From positions 35,897,948 through 35,961,947 of the forward strand of contig CM044326.1 of NCBI GenBank assembly GCA_024291935.2: DNA of 64,000 nt, given 5' to 3'. A program made the translations under genes and the position numbers. How positions within the stretch are numbered: the first letter of the stretch is position 1; the number at the start of each line of letters is the position of its first letter. The notes beneath the pieces were generated by a model that saw only the letters and a program-made list of their open reading frames with translations, ran no database searches and was not told the origin of the DNA. Source of the stretch: Okapia johnstoni. Its lineage: Eukaryota; Chordata; Mammalia; Artiodactyla; Giraffidae. Below, piece after piece: positions 23,790 to 33,782 of this stretch.

Positions 23790-24340
23790 GTAGGCGGGGT
23801 CAGGGCGGTGGCAGGCACCCGGGGTGGGGGGCAGTGGGGGCGAGGCAGGGAGGTGCGGGGAGGGCTTTGGGCTGCACTGTGGCCTCTCTTTCTCTCCTGC
23901 CCATCACGGGATGGTCACGTTCTCCCTTGTGGTCCCCAGGGCAGGAGGAAAGGCCACGAGGCACACGGAGTGCCTGGCTGGAGAGCAAGGAGGTGAATTC
24001 AGGGTGGGCAGGGGCTCAAGGGGTATGTTACAATTCAGGCCTCTTGGTTTAATGAGACCCTGTTTGAGCACAGCTGTGACAGTCACGAGCTGGCTGTATG
24101 TCTTGGGCCCAGCCACTTGCCCTCTTTGTGCCTCAGAAGGTACAGCAGTAGCACTAGTGTGAGCGAACCAACTCGCCTTCTTGACCCTGTCTCTCCTCAG
24201 TTCTTGTCCCTGCCCTGTGACCCTCCAGGGCCCCCTCATGGCACAAAGAGGGCAGAGGGCTGCTTGCCCTTTATGACCCAAGGGATCAGAGCGAAGCCTC
24301 TGGCCTGGGCTGGTGCCTCCATCCTGGGAGACCTGGGGTT

Positions 24341-24460
24341 GAAAGAGTGTCTGAGTGTGTGTCTGTGTGTGTGTCCCTGTCTGTCCACGTGGTTAGGTAT
24401 GCCTGTCTGTACATGCACATTCACCCATCCGTGTGTCCGAGTGTGTGTGAGCACTGGCCT
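24341..24460. repeat. GT-rich low-complexity stretch in DEGS2 intron 2
   Basis: TGTGTGTCTGTGTGTGTGTC and related runs. Confidence 0.8.
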
Positions 24461-24514
24461 GGCTGTGCAGGAGTCTGTACTGTGCCGCCCCGCCACTCCC
24501 CCTGCAACAGCACC

Positions 24515-24670
24515 GAGGTCCTGCTCTGTGCTAAGCCCTGTCTCATGGACGCCTCACCACAAGCCCATGCGACATTTCAAGGCCATCATGCCTATTTCAT
24601 GGATGAGAAGGCAGAGGCTCAGGTTGGCGGGGGGTCCCTGCCACCAGGAAACAGGAGAGCCAGACTTTTG
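24515..24670. repeat. MIR-like SINE remnant
   Basis: TGCTCTGTGCTAAGCCCTGT and ATGAGAAGGCAGAGGCTCAG are MIR-style wording. Old and diverged. Confidence 0.5.
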
Positions 24671-25327
24671 ACCCAAGACACTCACAGGAGCATCTGCTGT
24701 CAGCTGTGACCCTTTACTCCTCTCAAGCAAAGTCAAAGGCTCCCAGCTCCCACCTTGCGGGGGGTCCCCTCATCCCCCCGAGGGCGCCACCCCACCCCCA
24801 TCCCCTCCTGCCCCATCTTCAGCTCTAAAGCAGGTCCTGAGCACCTGGCGCGTCCTAGGCGGGGAAGGGGAGGCCTTTCCCATGGTTGGCGAGCAGGGGA
24901 GGTGCTGGTGTGGATGCTGAGGCTGGAGCACTTCCTGGAGGAGGCGGGCTGAGGGTGTCGGGTGCATAGGGGGGCAGGGAGCTGGAGTGGGAAATGACAG
25001 GTACTGAGGCCGAGAGGAGGGTGATGGGGTGAGGGGCTGGTGGGAGCTGAGGTCAGAGGAGAGTCTGCATGTCCCCAAGGGCATCTCCTGCTGGGCGCAG
25101 AGGCGTGGGCACAGACTCAGAACTCTGGCCCACCCCGGGGCTCCTGGATCAGAGACTCTGGGGTGTGGGCCCCCGGGAGGGAGGGGAGCGTGCATTTTAA
25201 TTCCTCACTCCACTTGGGGAGGGGAGGGGGGAAGGGGCGGAGCTCAGTGCCTCCTGGTGCCAAGGGCCCCTCCGCCTTCGGGCAGCGCCTGCGGCCTCCT
25301 GCCTAGCTCAGGGTTGTGCCCACGTGC

Positions 25328-25384
25328 ACGTGCTCACGTGGTCTGTGTGCTCGCACGTGTCTGCGTGCGTGCGTGCGTGCACAT
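25328..25384. repeat. Alternating purine-pyrimidine tract before DEGS2 exon 3
   Basis: GTGCACGTGCTCACGTGG... and GCGTGCGTGCGTGCGTGCAC; alternating GC/GT steps end about 30 bp before the exon 3 acceptor. Confidence 0.85.
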
Positions 25385-25415
25385 GGCCTCTGACCCGCTC
25401 GCCCCACCCCTGCAG

Positions 25416-25562
25416 GTACGGAAGATCGCGCCGGAGTACTACGACCACCTGCCCCAGCACCACTCGTGGGTGAAGGTGCTCTGGGATTTTGTGTTCGACG
25501 ACTCCCTGGGGCCCTTCGCGCGGGTGAAGCGGGTGTGCAAGCTGGCTGAGAACCGCCTGTGA
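25416..25562 (+). CDS. DEGS2: DEGS2 exon 3 (C-terminus and stop)
   Basis: Exon 3 begins after CCCCACCCCTGCAG and reads [20 protein letters not shown] onward, which is the conserved C-terminal tail of DEGS enzymes. It has 48 codons and ends at TGA 25560-25562, with a C-terminus ...CKLAENRL. Phase 0 matches the end of exon 2. The tail is cytosolic in the accepted topology. The closing residues differ from the human protein, as expected in this variable tail. Confidence 0.97.
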   Translation, partial: VRKIAPEYYDHLPQHHSWVKVLWDFVFDDSLGPFARVKRVCKLAENRL

Positions 25563-25915
25563 GCCCGACGGCCGGCCGGTGCCCTGGGGCCCGTGCGCTC
25601 CGCTGCTGCCCTGCCCCGCCCGCTGGATGCAGGGCTGGCTGTCATCATCCCGGCCTGGTGCCTAGAACTGGTTTGGCTGCATTTGGTTCCTGCGCCCTGG
25701 GCCGCTGCTCTTTTCCCCAGAGCCCCGAGACCACACCTGGCGGCAGCAGGCACGAATGGAGGCTCGGGTTGTACATGGACCGGTGACCTCAGGCCACCCT
25801 CCCTTTCAGGGCTTACAGGGCTGGGCCTGACCCTGCCCTGGGCACTCTGTGCCTAGGGAGCAGAGTCCTCCAGCATTCCCATGCCCTAAATTAAATCCAG
25901 CGTTGGTTTTCAAGT
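25563..25915 (+). other. DEGS2: DEGS2 3' UTR (proximal form)
   Basis: Untranslated sequence from the stop codon to the first credible poly(A) signal, ATTAAA at 25890-25895, with a GTTGGTTTT GU-rich element shortly after it. Cleavage is inferred near 25910-25915. A longer 3' UTR that uses a signal at 28150 is possible. Confidence 0.6.
25890..25895 (+). terminator. Poly(A) signal ATTAAA, proximal DEGS2
   Basis: ATTAAA hexamer about 330 bp after the DEGS2 stop, followed within 10-20 bases by a GU/U-rich stretch (GTTGGTTTTC). This is the commonest variant signal. Confidence 0.6.
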
Positions 25916-25916
25916 C

Positions 25917-27514
25917 CCCAGAGCCTGCTTCCCCGGATTGGGCCTAGCTCCCCGCGGGTGGGGCCTGGGGCTGCCGTGTGCCCCCCCTCGTGGGGACCAG
26001 CACTGAGGCCGCATCCTGGCTGGCCCTAGGTGTGGGCAGAGGTCCACATGGCCCTTGGCCCATGCTCCTGCCTCAACCCACCCCCCGCCCCGGTCTGCCT
26101 CACCCCTGCCCCACCTTGAGCCCGCACCCTCACTGGCTCAGATGTGGGGTTGGAGAAGGGGTACCACGGGCCAGGCAGATGGCGGGTGGACAGGTGGCCA
26201 GGCTGAGGGGTGACAGCCCAAGTGAAGGGCAGCTCTGATGGCGTCTCCAGGACGTAGGGCACAGCCCATCCTGGCTAAGCCAAGGGCTGATGGCACAGGT
26301 GAGGGGGGGAGGTGGTGTCCGCAGCCCCTGGCCCAGGGAGGGGCTGTGTTGGGATGGGGGTCCAGGTCTCCCAGAGGCAGGCAGTTAGCAGGAGGGTGCC
26401 TGGGTGAGGGGAACACAGCCCCCCTTGGAGACGTGAGGCTGGGGAGGCCGAGGACCACCCCTGGGGGTGGGTGGGGTGGGGCTGGGAGTGGCCTTGAGTG
26501 GTCTGACCACTGGGATGGCCTGGGGAGGAGACCCCTGTGCTCGATGCAGGAGGGGAGTGCAGCTCGGCAGGGAGCCCTGAGAGCCCAGCTGAACTCCTGG
26601 GTTGCCAGGCGCTTATCTGACCCCACCCAGAGCTGAAGGTGGGCCCAGGGCTGTCAACTGTCCTGGGAGTGGCCGCCCGGGAACTGGGAACCCCCCGTGG
26701 ACACCTGCCAGCCCCCTCCCCAAGGTCCCGGGATTCCTGGACTGTGAGAGGCAGGAGGAGCTGCAGAGTGCCTCTTGGAACTGTGGGTTAAACCTGCCCC
26801 TCTCCTGACACGCAGAGCAGGCTTCCTCTGTCTCTGTGTTGCTGGGAGCACTCAGTGAGACAGACTACGTCCAGCCTGGCCAGCAACCGGTCCTGTTGTC
26901 CTGAGCCAGACTTGAGGGCGAGGGCTCCTCCCATGGCCCCCAGAGGACATCTGGGCCAGGGCCCGGGCACACTGCTGTCCTGGAGGCCGGGGGATGGTCA
27001 TAGGATTTCAAAGCTTTCCTACTAGCTGGGGCCACTCTGGGCACAGGGGCAGCAGTGGCCAGTGCTGAGGGCCAGATCCTTTGTAGTTCAGCCCTGCATG
27101 ATTTGAGACGTGCCTCTGATGGGCACAGGGGCTGCCCCTCTGGCCGCAGGAGGCTAGGGGCAGGGCAGAGGCCACACCTGCTTGCCTTGCCTTCCTGTCG
27201 GGCTGAGCCGGAGTCACAGGGCCCCATCTGTGAGGGGGGGGTTTGACCAGGTGCACCCTCCCGGCCCCTCTGATCTTCCCGCACAGGGCCCACCTCCCTG
27301 GAGGAGGCCAAGGGGGAGGGGCAGCCCCCAGGACCCCCGCTGGAAGCGCCTGAGCTGGCGGCCCACACCCCGTCCTTCCTTGCCTCACTCCCAAGGCCCC
27401 CGTCTTGCCCCCCAGCCCCCGACTCCTGGCACCACTCTGCAGGCCCTCCCCCAAGAAGAGGCCTCCTCAGCCAGGCGCGACCGGGAGCTGGCGCTGAGTG
27501 AGCAAGCCAGAGCC
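25917..27514. other. Convergent intergenic stretch between DEGS2 and EVL
   Basis: GC-rich unique sequence with no recognisable coding exon, SINE or LINE. It may be transcribed as a long DEGS2 3' UTR. Several long open frames exist on both strands only because the composition is GC-rich. Confidence 0.5.
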
Positions 27515-27958
27515 GGGGTGTGGACAGTAAGTGTTTATTACCACATGGACACAGACAGCTTGGTGCGTGGACAGACCCTCGCTGCCAGGACGCAGGGAAG
27601 AGCCGCGTGGAAGCGGCCACCGCTCCCGGGGGCACCTAGGAGAAAACTTGAGACCTTCTAACGAGGCGCGTGACTTGGGGCATCTTCTCTATGAACCCAA
27701 AGAAACGTACACTTAAATAGGCAGATATAAAATACAAAAAATGGCGGCAGGCCTGGTGTTCTGTATCAGGTTGAATCTAAAAAAATCCAGGAACTGAACT
27801 TTTTTCCTCATTTTAATATTTTATCACAGGTTAAGACTTTTAAACGAAGCACGTCCTAGCTTCAGCGTGTGCTGAGTGTGCTGGAGGCCTGGGCGCCGGG
27901 CTCCATGGAGTCCCCGCCGTCGGGCGGCCTGGGTCGTGGGTGGCGTCGGGGTTCCGGC
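27515..27958 (-). other. EVL: EVL 3' UTR
   Basis: About 440 bp of untranslated sequence after the EVL stop. Its middle (27700-27850) is AT-rich and stands out from the GC-rich surroundings, a pattern typical of a conserved 3' UTR. The end is inferred from AATAAA at 27539-27534. Confidence 0.7.
27534..27539 (-). terminator. Poly(A) signal AATAAA of EVL
   Basis: Canonical AATAAA on the - strand about 420 bases after the EVL stop codon, followed by CACTTACTGTCC. Cleavage is expected near 27515-27520. Confidence 0.75.
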
Positions 27959-27996
27959 CTACGAGGTGCTGATCCCACTCAGCTCCTGCCTGATGG
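27959..27996 (-). CDS. EVL: EVL exon 14 coding end
   Basis: After CTGTCCCTCAG the exon completes Ala and reads IRQELSGISTS, then TAG at 27961-27959. It closes the coiled coil and the protein. Human ends STT, while here the last residue is Ser. The 3' UTR follows in the same exon. Confidence 0.95.
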
Positions 27997-28149
27997 CTGA
28001 GGGACAGGACGGGAGAGGGGCTCAGTCCCTCCGCTGCCCACCTGAGGGGCCGCGTCCACCGTGGCCGCTATGGCAGGTGGAGACTGAGGCGCCCCCAGCC
28101 CACCCTGCCCTTCTCTGGCCCGTGGCCTCCAGAGGCAGGGGTGCCCAGC

Positions 28150-28155
28150 AATAAA
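28150..28155 (+). terminator. Poly(A) signal AATAAA on + strand, possible distal DEGS2 end
   Basis: A canonical AATAAA is followed 15-30 bases later by TTGGTCTTTGTGTCTTTTTT, an excellent GU/U-rich downstream element. It lies 2.6 kb past the DEGS2 stop, beyond the start of the last EVL exon on the other strand. No + strand coding region lies between. It could end an extended DEGS2 3' UTR, which would make DEGS2 and EVL transcripts overlap. Confidence 0.45.
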
Positions 28156-29108
28156 GCGGGGTTAACAGTTGGTCTTTGTGTCTTTTTTTTGGCTCCCGCT
28201 GTCTCCCCGCTTCATTCATTAACTCCTTATCTGCCCATCCCAGCCTGGTAGGGGACTGGACCAACAGGAAGTTGAATGCTCTCCACTGGATCAAGGACAG
28301 GGCGTGGCCGATCACCCAGCCCTGGGCAGGGGTCCGGGTCTGCTGGCTCCAAGCCGCTCTCCTCTCTCCAGAGTCCACCAGGCGTGATGGAGACGGAGGG
28401 GGGGCGCCCGGCCCGCACCTCCCTGCTCTGTGGGCTCAGCCAGCCCGGCCCACGCCTTTCCTTTTCCTCTGGCCCCAGATCTGAGCCGGCTGCTTCAAAG
28501 GCTCTGGTGGGGAGTGGACGGATGGATGTGATTCACTGTGACGAGGCCCTGCCCTTTGGAGCCGCACGCCTGCTCCCCAGGCCAGTGCCCAGCAGGCTGT
28601 GGACTCAGTCAGGCCCTTAGGTAGTTCTGTGGCTTCTGGGGCCCTCTAGCCTCTGGGAAGGCAGCAGTTGCCCTTGTAGCCCCAAACCCGGGGATTGGAA
28701 GCAGCAGAATAGAGAGAGTGATCTAAGTCCACGGGACACTAAGATAAAGAACAGATGGTTCAAAGCTGCTCTGGACTGGCTCATCCAGGAGGGAGCCTGG
28801 GGGGGTCAGACCAAGGCGCAGACCGCAAGCACGTGCTCACACTTGGACAAGCTCCTTAACCTGTCTGGGCCGCCTCATTCTGCCCAACCAGAGAACTGGG
28901 AGGCTGGTGTGGGCTGCGGGGAGGAAAAGCGAGACCCCTTGCTGCAAACCCTCGGCTTCCCGGCCCGGGATGGCCTCCCTGGCTGGGCCGTCCTGGCCCC
29001 TGGCTTGCAGCCCTGGGCACAGGCACCCCTGCCCTCCCCGAGGACCCTCGGCGTGAGCCTGGCCTGGGTGCTGCCCCGTGGCGGGGGTGGGATGGGGTGG
29101 GCACTCAC

Positions 29109-29166
29109 CGTCAATGATCTCCTCCTTCACTTTGTGAAGCTCCCGGACCACCTCCTCGAGGATCTC
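29109..29166 (-). CDS. EVL: EVL exon 13 (coiled coil)
   Basis: This 58-nt exon encodes EILEEVVRELHKVKEEIID and the first base of Ala, the heart of the tetramerizing coiled coil, apparently unchanged from human. Acceptor CCAACAG, donor GACG|GTGAGT. Phase 1 out matches the last exon. Confidence 0.96.
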
Positions 29167-29523
29167 CTGTTGGGAGCAGGGCCTTGGGGTGACGGTGGCT
29201 GTGGTCACGGGGAGGGGCAGCTGGGCTCCCTTCAGGGCCACGTCCCTCCGTGTTCTCAGCACCCCCCACGGGGGAAGGGTGTGTGTGAGGGGGGGATGGG
29301 ACACCCTGTGATGCCTCAGAAGTACCTGGGCGAAGCCAGGGGGGCCCACCTAGAGACAGGCTGGGAAGGCCCAGAGCCCTTTTCTGGTGAAGACGGGGCA
29401 GGGGCACTGAGGCTGCACCCGGCTTCCCGACTACTTGGGGCTTTCTTGGGCCTGCCACCCCCGCGGCTCCGAGAAGCCCCCAGCCCCGGCTCCTGCACAG
29501 CCTCTCTGGACAGACATGCTCAC

Positions 29524-29590
29524 CTGTTTCATCCGGTCCAAATCTAAGGCATCCAGGGCCACGTCATTCACACTCCCTGCTGGCTTCATC
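29524..29590 (-). CDS. EVL: EVL exon 12 (start of tetramerization region)
   Basis: This 67-nt exon completes Arg and reads MKPAGSVNDVALDALDLDRM then KQ. DLDRMKQ begins the right-handed coiled coil (EVH2 block C) that makes Ena/VASP tetramers. Acceptor CCCCAG|G, donor AAACAG|GTGAGC, phase 0 out. Human has Met and Phe where Val and Leu occur here (NDMALDAFDL). Confidence 0.95.
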
Positions 29591-30205
29591 CTGGGGAGAG
29601 AGTGGCGGGGTGTGGTTGGGTGGGCGCTGGGGGGCTGAGCTCAAGAGGCAAATGGGCGCCCCAGCGCTTGCCCGCTGCGGGCCAGGCTCTGCCCTCTTCC
29701 CACCATCCTTCAAATGCTTCTGCTTTGGCACCTCAAAAGGAGTCTCATGCCTTGTTTCCACCTTGAGAGGGCCTCCTGGATACCGTGACTATATTTCCCA
29801 ACCCAAGCGTCAGGACCTGGGGGGTCTGGGGTCTCCCGACTTGACGGTGCTCACATGGAAGCGCCCACGCACGTGGACAGCGTTCCAACCCCACGCTCCC
29901 TCCCTTAGCAAGAGGATGCTGATAAGCTGGTTCTCAGAGGAAGAGCTCTGATTCCAGCTAGACCACGGCCTGGGGAAAACCAGTGATGCTGACATGAAAC
30001 AGGAGACAACTGCTCAGCCTAGAGGCACCCACGTCTGACATGAACCAGCGTCCCTGTGTTGGCGACCAGCTCTGCATGTGGTTTTGCTCTTCTCAAGCAG
30101 AGGGTTCGGTTTTGGGGACTGTCCTCTGATGTTTCTGAACTAACATTAGCTGGCTTGAAATTTAATGTTTCCTGCACATGAGTCCTCCCTGGGAAGTCTC
30201 AACAG

Positions 30206-30325
30206 GGACCTCCCTGGCGGTCCGGCGGTTAGGACTTGGCGTTTTCACTGCCAGGGCCCAGGTTCAATCCCTGGTCGGGGAACTAAGATCCCACAAGTGG
30301 CACAGTGTGGTCAAAAAAACACAAG
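30206..30325 (+). repeat. CHR-type SINE
   Basis: GGGACCTCCCTGGCGGTCCG head, GGGGAACTAAGATCCCACAA and a short A-rich end. Confidence 0.9.
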
Positions 30326-30476
30326 AAAATCTTGGTAAATGCTTTCACCTGGCCTTTCAAAGGAGAATCATGGTGCTGAGGGCACACTTTTTGGATTCAG
30401 TTTCTCTCCCCACGTGGAGAGAAAGGCAGGTTCAGGGAAATGATGTGGCCAGAGCCGCCTACAGGGATCATGGATG

Positions 30477-30705
30477 TGACAGCCAGTGGGCACATGTGAC
30501 AGCTGGCGGACACACACCTGACCGGAGGAACTGGACACGTGACAGCTGGCGGACACACGTGACAGCCGGTGGACACACACAACAGCAGGCAGACACACAC
30601 TGACTAAGGGAACTGGACATGTGACAGCCGGCGGACACACACTGACCGGGGGAACTGGACACGTGACAGCTGGCAGACACACACTGACTGGGGGGACTGG
30701 CACGA
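30477..30705. repeat. Minisatellite with higher-order structure
   Basis: Two alternating unit types. Unit A is about 20 bp (GTGACAGCTGGCGGACACAC) and occurs about seven times. Unit B is about 22 bp (TGACCGGGGGAACTGGACAC) and occurs about four times between A units. Copies differ by point changes. It lies in the EVL intron between exons 12 and 11. Confidence 0.92.
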
Positions 30706-30789
30706 CCGCCAGGCGTCACCATATAGATTCGGTCCGGCTGGTGTTCTCCGCAGCGGAGGAGAACCAGCAGGGCACTGAAGCGCTGGTGC

Positions 30790-31795
30790 GGCTGTGATGG
30801 AGAACAGCGTGAGGGGCCTCCACGTGAGCCAGCGATCCCCCTTCTGGGGACACAGCCAAGGGGAACAAGATCGCTGCTCCCAGCAGACGGCCGCACCCCA
30901 CGTTCGCTGTCGGGTTACTGACAACTGCCACGACATGGAAACAACCTGAGTGTCCACTGACCGATGAATGGATAAAGATGATGTCATATCTATATCTACG
31001 TGGGTGTATATGTCCACACATGTATACGTATACATACACGTCACACACACTTGTATAATGGAACTGTTCCACGACGAGAGAGAAGGAAGTCCTGACACTT
31101 ATGACAACATGGACAGCATGCTGAGTGAGTCAGACAGAGACAAATGCTGCGTGATCTCACTCACACGTAAAATCCAGAAAAGCCTGTATTTAAAATGGAC
31201 AAAAAACAGGGTCCTGCTGTGCAGCACAGGGAACTCTGCTCAGGGTCATGTGGCAGCCTGGATGTGAGGGGAATTTGGGGAGAATGGATACATGCATATG
31301 TGTGGCTGAGTCCCTTTACTGTGCATCTGAAACTGTCACAACACTTTCTGTTAATCAGCTGTACTCCAATACAAAATAGAAAAAAAATCTCGAAAAGCCA
31401 AACTCATGGAAACAGAGAGTGGCCTGGTGGCTGCCAGGGTGGGGGTGAGGGCGGTTGGTGAGGCAGTCAAAGGGCACACAGATGGGGTAACGAGGCGGAC
31501 AGGCTGTGTGGTGTAACGTGCAGCATGGTGACCGCGGCTGACGGTACGGTGTTGTGTACTTGCGAGGAGCCAAGGAAGGAGAGCTGGAAGTTCTCACCAC
31601 GTACACAGAGGAGGGTGACTGTGCGAGGTCACGGGCGTTCTCACCCGCCTGCCTGCGGTAATCATCTACAGCATCTAACACACGAAGTCACCGTGCTCTG
31701 CACCTTGAACTCACACAACACTAGGTATCAACTATATCTCATGGAAGCTGGATTAAAAAAAACATTGAATGCCATGTAAATAAAATTTTAGTGGT
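30790..31795 (+). repeat. L1 LINE 3' region
   Basis: Sense-orientation L1 3' wording: ACATGGAAACAACCTGAGTG, GATGAATGGATAAAGATGAT, TGCGTGATCTCACTCACACG, and CAGCTGTACTCCAATACAAA. It ends with GTAAATAAAATTTTAG near 31790. Noncoding remnant. Confidence 0.88.
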
Positions 31796-31799
31796 CCAG

Positions 31800-33557
31800 T
31801 GCACAAACCCGCATTAAAACAGAAAAAAATCAAGTGCTTCTGCACATCTCTGGATGAACTCAGTCAAGAGGCGAACGTGGTCCTGACCGAGTGTGTTAGT
31901 GATTTTGGATCCTGCTGCGGAAAGAGGTCCCCATCCCTGCTGTAGGTTCAAGTCCTTGTTTCAAGAGCAATTTTCTGGGGCACCTGGACAAACTGTGTCA
32001 CCTCTGGGCCCTGGTCCTCCCCTCTGGACAGCCCCCCACCCCGAGAGTGACCCCGACATCTCTGTGGGCCCTACAGCGGCTGCCCCCAGGGCACCATCTG
32101 TGAGTCTAGGAAACGCTCTGGTTCAGGGCTGGAGAACCTGCTTTCCCAGTGGGAACGCCCTGGACAGTGCTCTTGCCCTGAGAGGGACACCTGGCTGCTC
32201 AGAGCTTGGCAGCCTGTCCTTGCTCCAGCAGCAGCCCGCCTCGCCTTCGCCTCCTGGGCCCTGCTCTGGCTCCCGCCTGACTCGAGTTCACCTCCTGCCT
32301 CCAGCCAGGCGAGCTGCCCAGAGAGGCGCTGCATCATGGCGTCCTGGCCCAGGGCCCATGGCCTGCAGCCTGCGCGTGGGATAAGCCCACGCTTCCCCCG
32401 CTCAGCGTGCCTTTCTCCGCCCTCCCCGTGTCCTACGCTTGTCAGCCACGCTGCTCTCCTTTCTCTTCTCTGAACTCGCCAGGCTGGTGGGCAGGCTCAG
32501 GGCCTTAGCACTCGCTGCTCTTTCAGCCTGCAAGGCCCCCCTCCACTCTCCACAGGGCAGCCTCCCCTCATCCGTGTCTGCTCAAACACCGCTTCTGAGA
32601 AGCCCCCTCGTTGAACCCCCTCTGTGCCCAGCACTGCCCACCACGAGACCCTTGGTGTCTTCCCCCGAGTACCTCTGGGAACGCACGGTTGTCTTGTTTG
32701 TGGGCCTTTGCACACGGGAATGAGCTCAGCGCAGGCAGGGACCTCAGGCCCAGCAGAGAAGCTGGCTGACGCGGGCCCCCCACAAGCCCTGGCTGACACC
32801 GGGACGGCCCCCCCCCCCCCCGAGCACCCGCGTCTGTCCCTGCCGCTCCCGCGGGGCTGGCCAGAGCTCTCCCCGGCCACCTTGGCTGACTCGGCCAGAC
32901 CAGGACTAAGCTCCACCTGCTCTGGGCTCTGGGCTGTTTCTCTTCAATTTGTGATGGACGTTGGAGACAATCCTTAGTGCGGGCTCTAGAAGCCTGCACA
33001 TTCAGGCCACACTTGGCCCGTGGTTCCTATGTGACTGTCCCTGAGTTTTTTTGAGCGATCTCTGTTTCAAACAACCCATCCTGTTATGTCAGCTTTTGGT
33101 TTGGGAAACGTGGTCAGCATCTCTCTGGGAAGATGAAGAGGAAGCAGAGGAGGGCGGTGCAGGGCCAGCCCTGGGACTGCGGGCCGCGGGCCGCAGCGAG
33201 GGCTGGCGAGGAGGGACTTCCTGTGTGCGGCTGCCATCCACACAACCGCCCTGCGGGGGTTGAGCAGACCTCCGCGCAGGGTGGAGGGAGCAGTGGAGGC
33301 TGCAGAGGCCCCCTAGCTAGCCCAGTGTCAGGGATGGCGAGCCCAGAGCTGGGACTGCACCTCCATGGACCCCCACGGCCTCTCTCGACAGTCACTCCCC
33401 CCATCGCCGAGGGGCAGGAGGAGCTGGCCTGCCCCGTCCCTCATGACACACAGCCCACCCTTTCACAGAGACAGCTGTTAGACGACAACGCGGCAGGGGC
33501 CAGAGTGTTAGTCACGGGAGGGGACACAGGAGGCCCCAGAGACGGGTGGTTCGGTAC
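31800..33557. other. EVL intron 11, unique part
   Basis: GC-rich unique sequence with a poly-C run at 32808-32821. No additional exon recognised. Confidence 0.4.
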
Positions 33558-33620
33558 CTAGGGTGAGGCTGCGACTGCAGAGGGCTCTTAGCTTCGGGGC
33601 TCTTGGCCACGGATGGGGTT
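33558..33620 (-). CDS. EVL: EVL exon 11, EVL-I cassette exon (63 nt, in frame)
   Basis: This exon encodes TPSVAKSPEAKSPLQSQPHP plus split Arg codons at both ends (AG|A in, AG|G out). Because it has exactly 63 nt and the same phase on both sides, it can be skipped without a frameshift, leaving the codon AG|G for Arg. It matches the 21-residue insert that defines isoform EVL-I in human and mouse, reported to be a protein kinase D substrate. Acceptor CGCGTAG is preceded by a weak pyrimidine tract, which fits optional use. Donor is CTAG|GTACCG. Confidence 0.93.
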
Positions 33621-33715
33621 CTACGCGGTGGGTGGAATGGAGCAGAGGTGAGCTGGTGCCGTGGCCCGCTTGGGCCCCCGACCCGGGTGCAGCACAGGCT
33701 TCTGGGGCGGCTCAC

Positions 33716-33782
33716 CTGGACAGCAAGGAGGACACGGGCTTCTCCGCTGAGCCGCTCCGCTCCCAGGGCTTCCGGCTGGCCT
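33716..33782 (-). CDS. EVL: EVL exon 10
   Basis: This 67-nt exon completes Glu and reads ASRKPWERSGSAEKPVSSLL then S and the first two bases of Arg. KPWERS and EKPVSS are hallmark EVL sequence. Human has SNSVEKPVSS, so two substitutions are seen. Acceptor CGACAG, donor TCCAG|GTGAGC. Only 95 bp of intron separate it from exon 11. It can join exon 11 or exon 12 in the same phase. Confidence 0.94.

Larger units (their letters stand above)
8598..25562 (+). other. DEGS2: DEGS2 gene span (start codon to stop codon, 3 coding exons)
   Basis: This is the span of a three-exon gene for sphingolipid delta4-desaturase/C4-hydroxylase 2, an ER membrane enzyme that makes phytoceramides by C4-hydroxylation of dihydroceramide and also has delta4-desaturase activity. 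Exon 1 holds the start codon, exon 2 holds 743 coding bases with all catalytic histidine boxes, and exon 3 holds the last 48 codons. Intron 1 is about 14.3 kb and intron 2 is 1626 bp. The exon 2 and exon 3 boundaries are clear AG/GT sites. The exon 1 donor is uncertain. Using the donor at 8725 the protein would have 338 residues, against 323 in human. The gene is convergent with EVL, as in human. Confidence 0.95.

Noticed and set aside
22383..23996. A 537-codon open frame on the + strand
   Set aside because: Only 23047-23789 is DEGS2 exon 2. The ends of the frame are intron sequence across clear splice sites, with low-complexity residues.
30368..30896. Repeated Val/Pro/Ser/Cys peptide on the - strand; also a CRISPR-like look
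   Set aside because: It is a translation of the minisatellite. Units are unequal, there are no unique spacers, and the genome is a mammal's.
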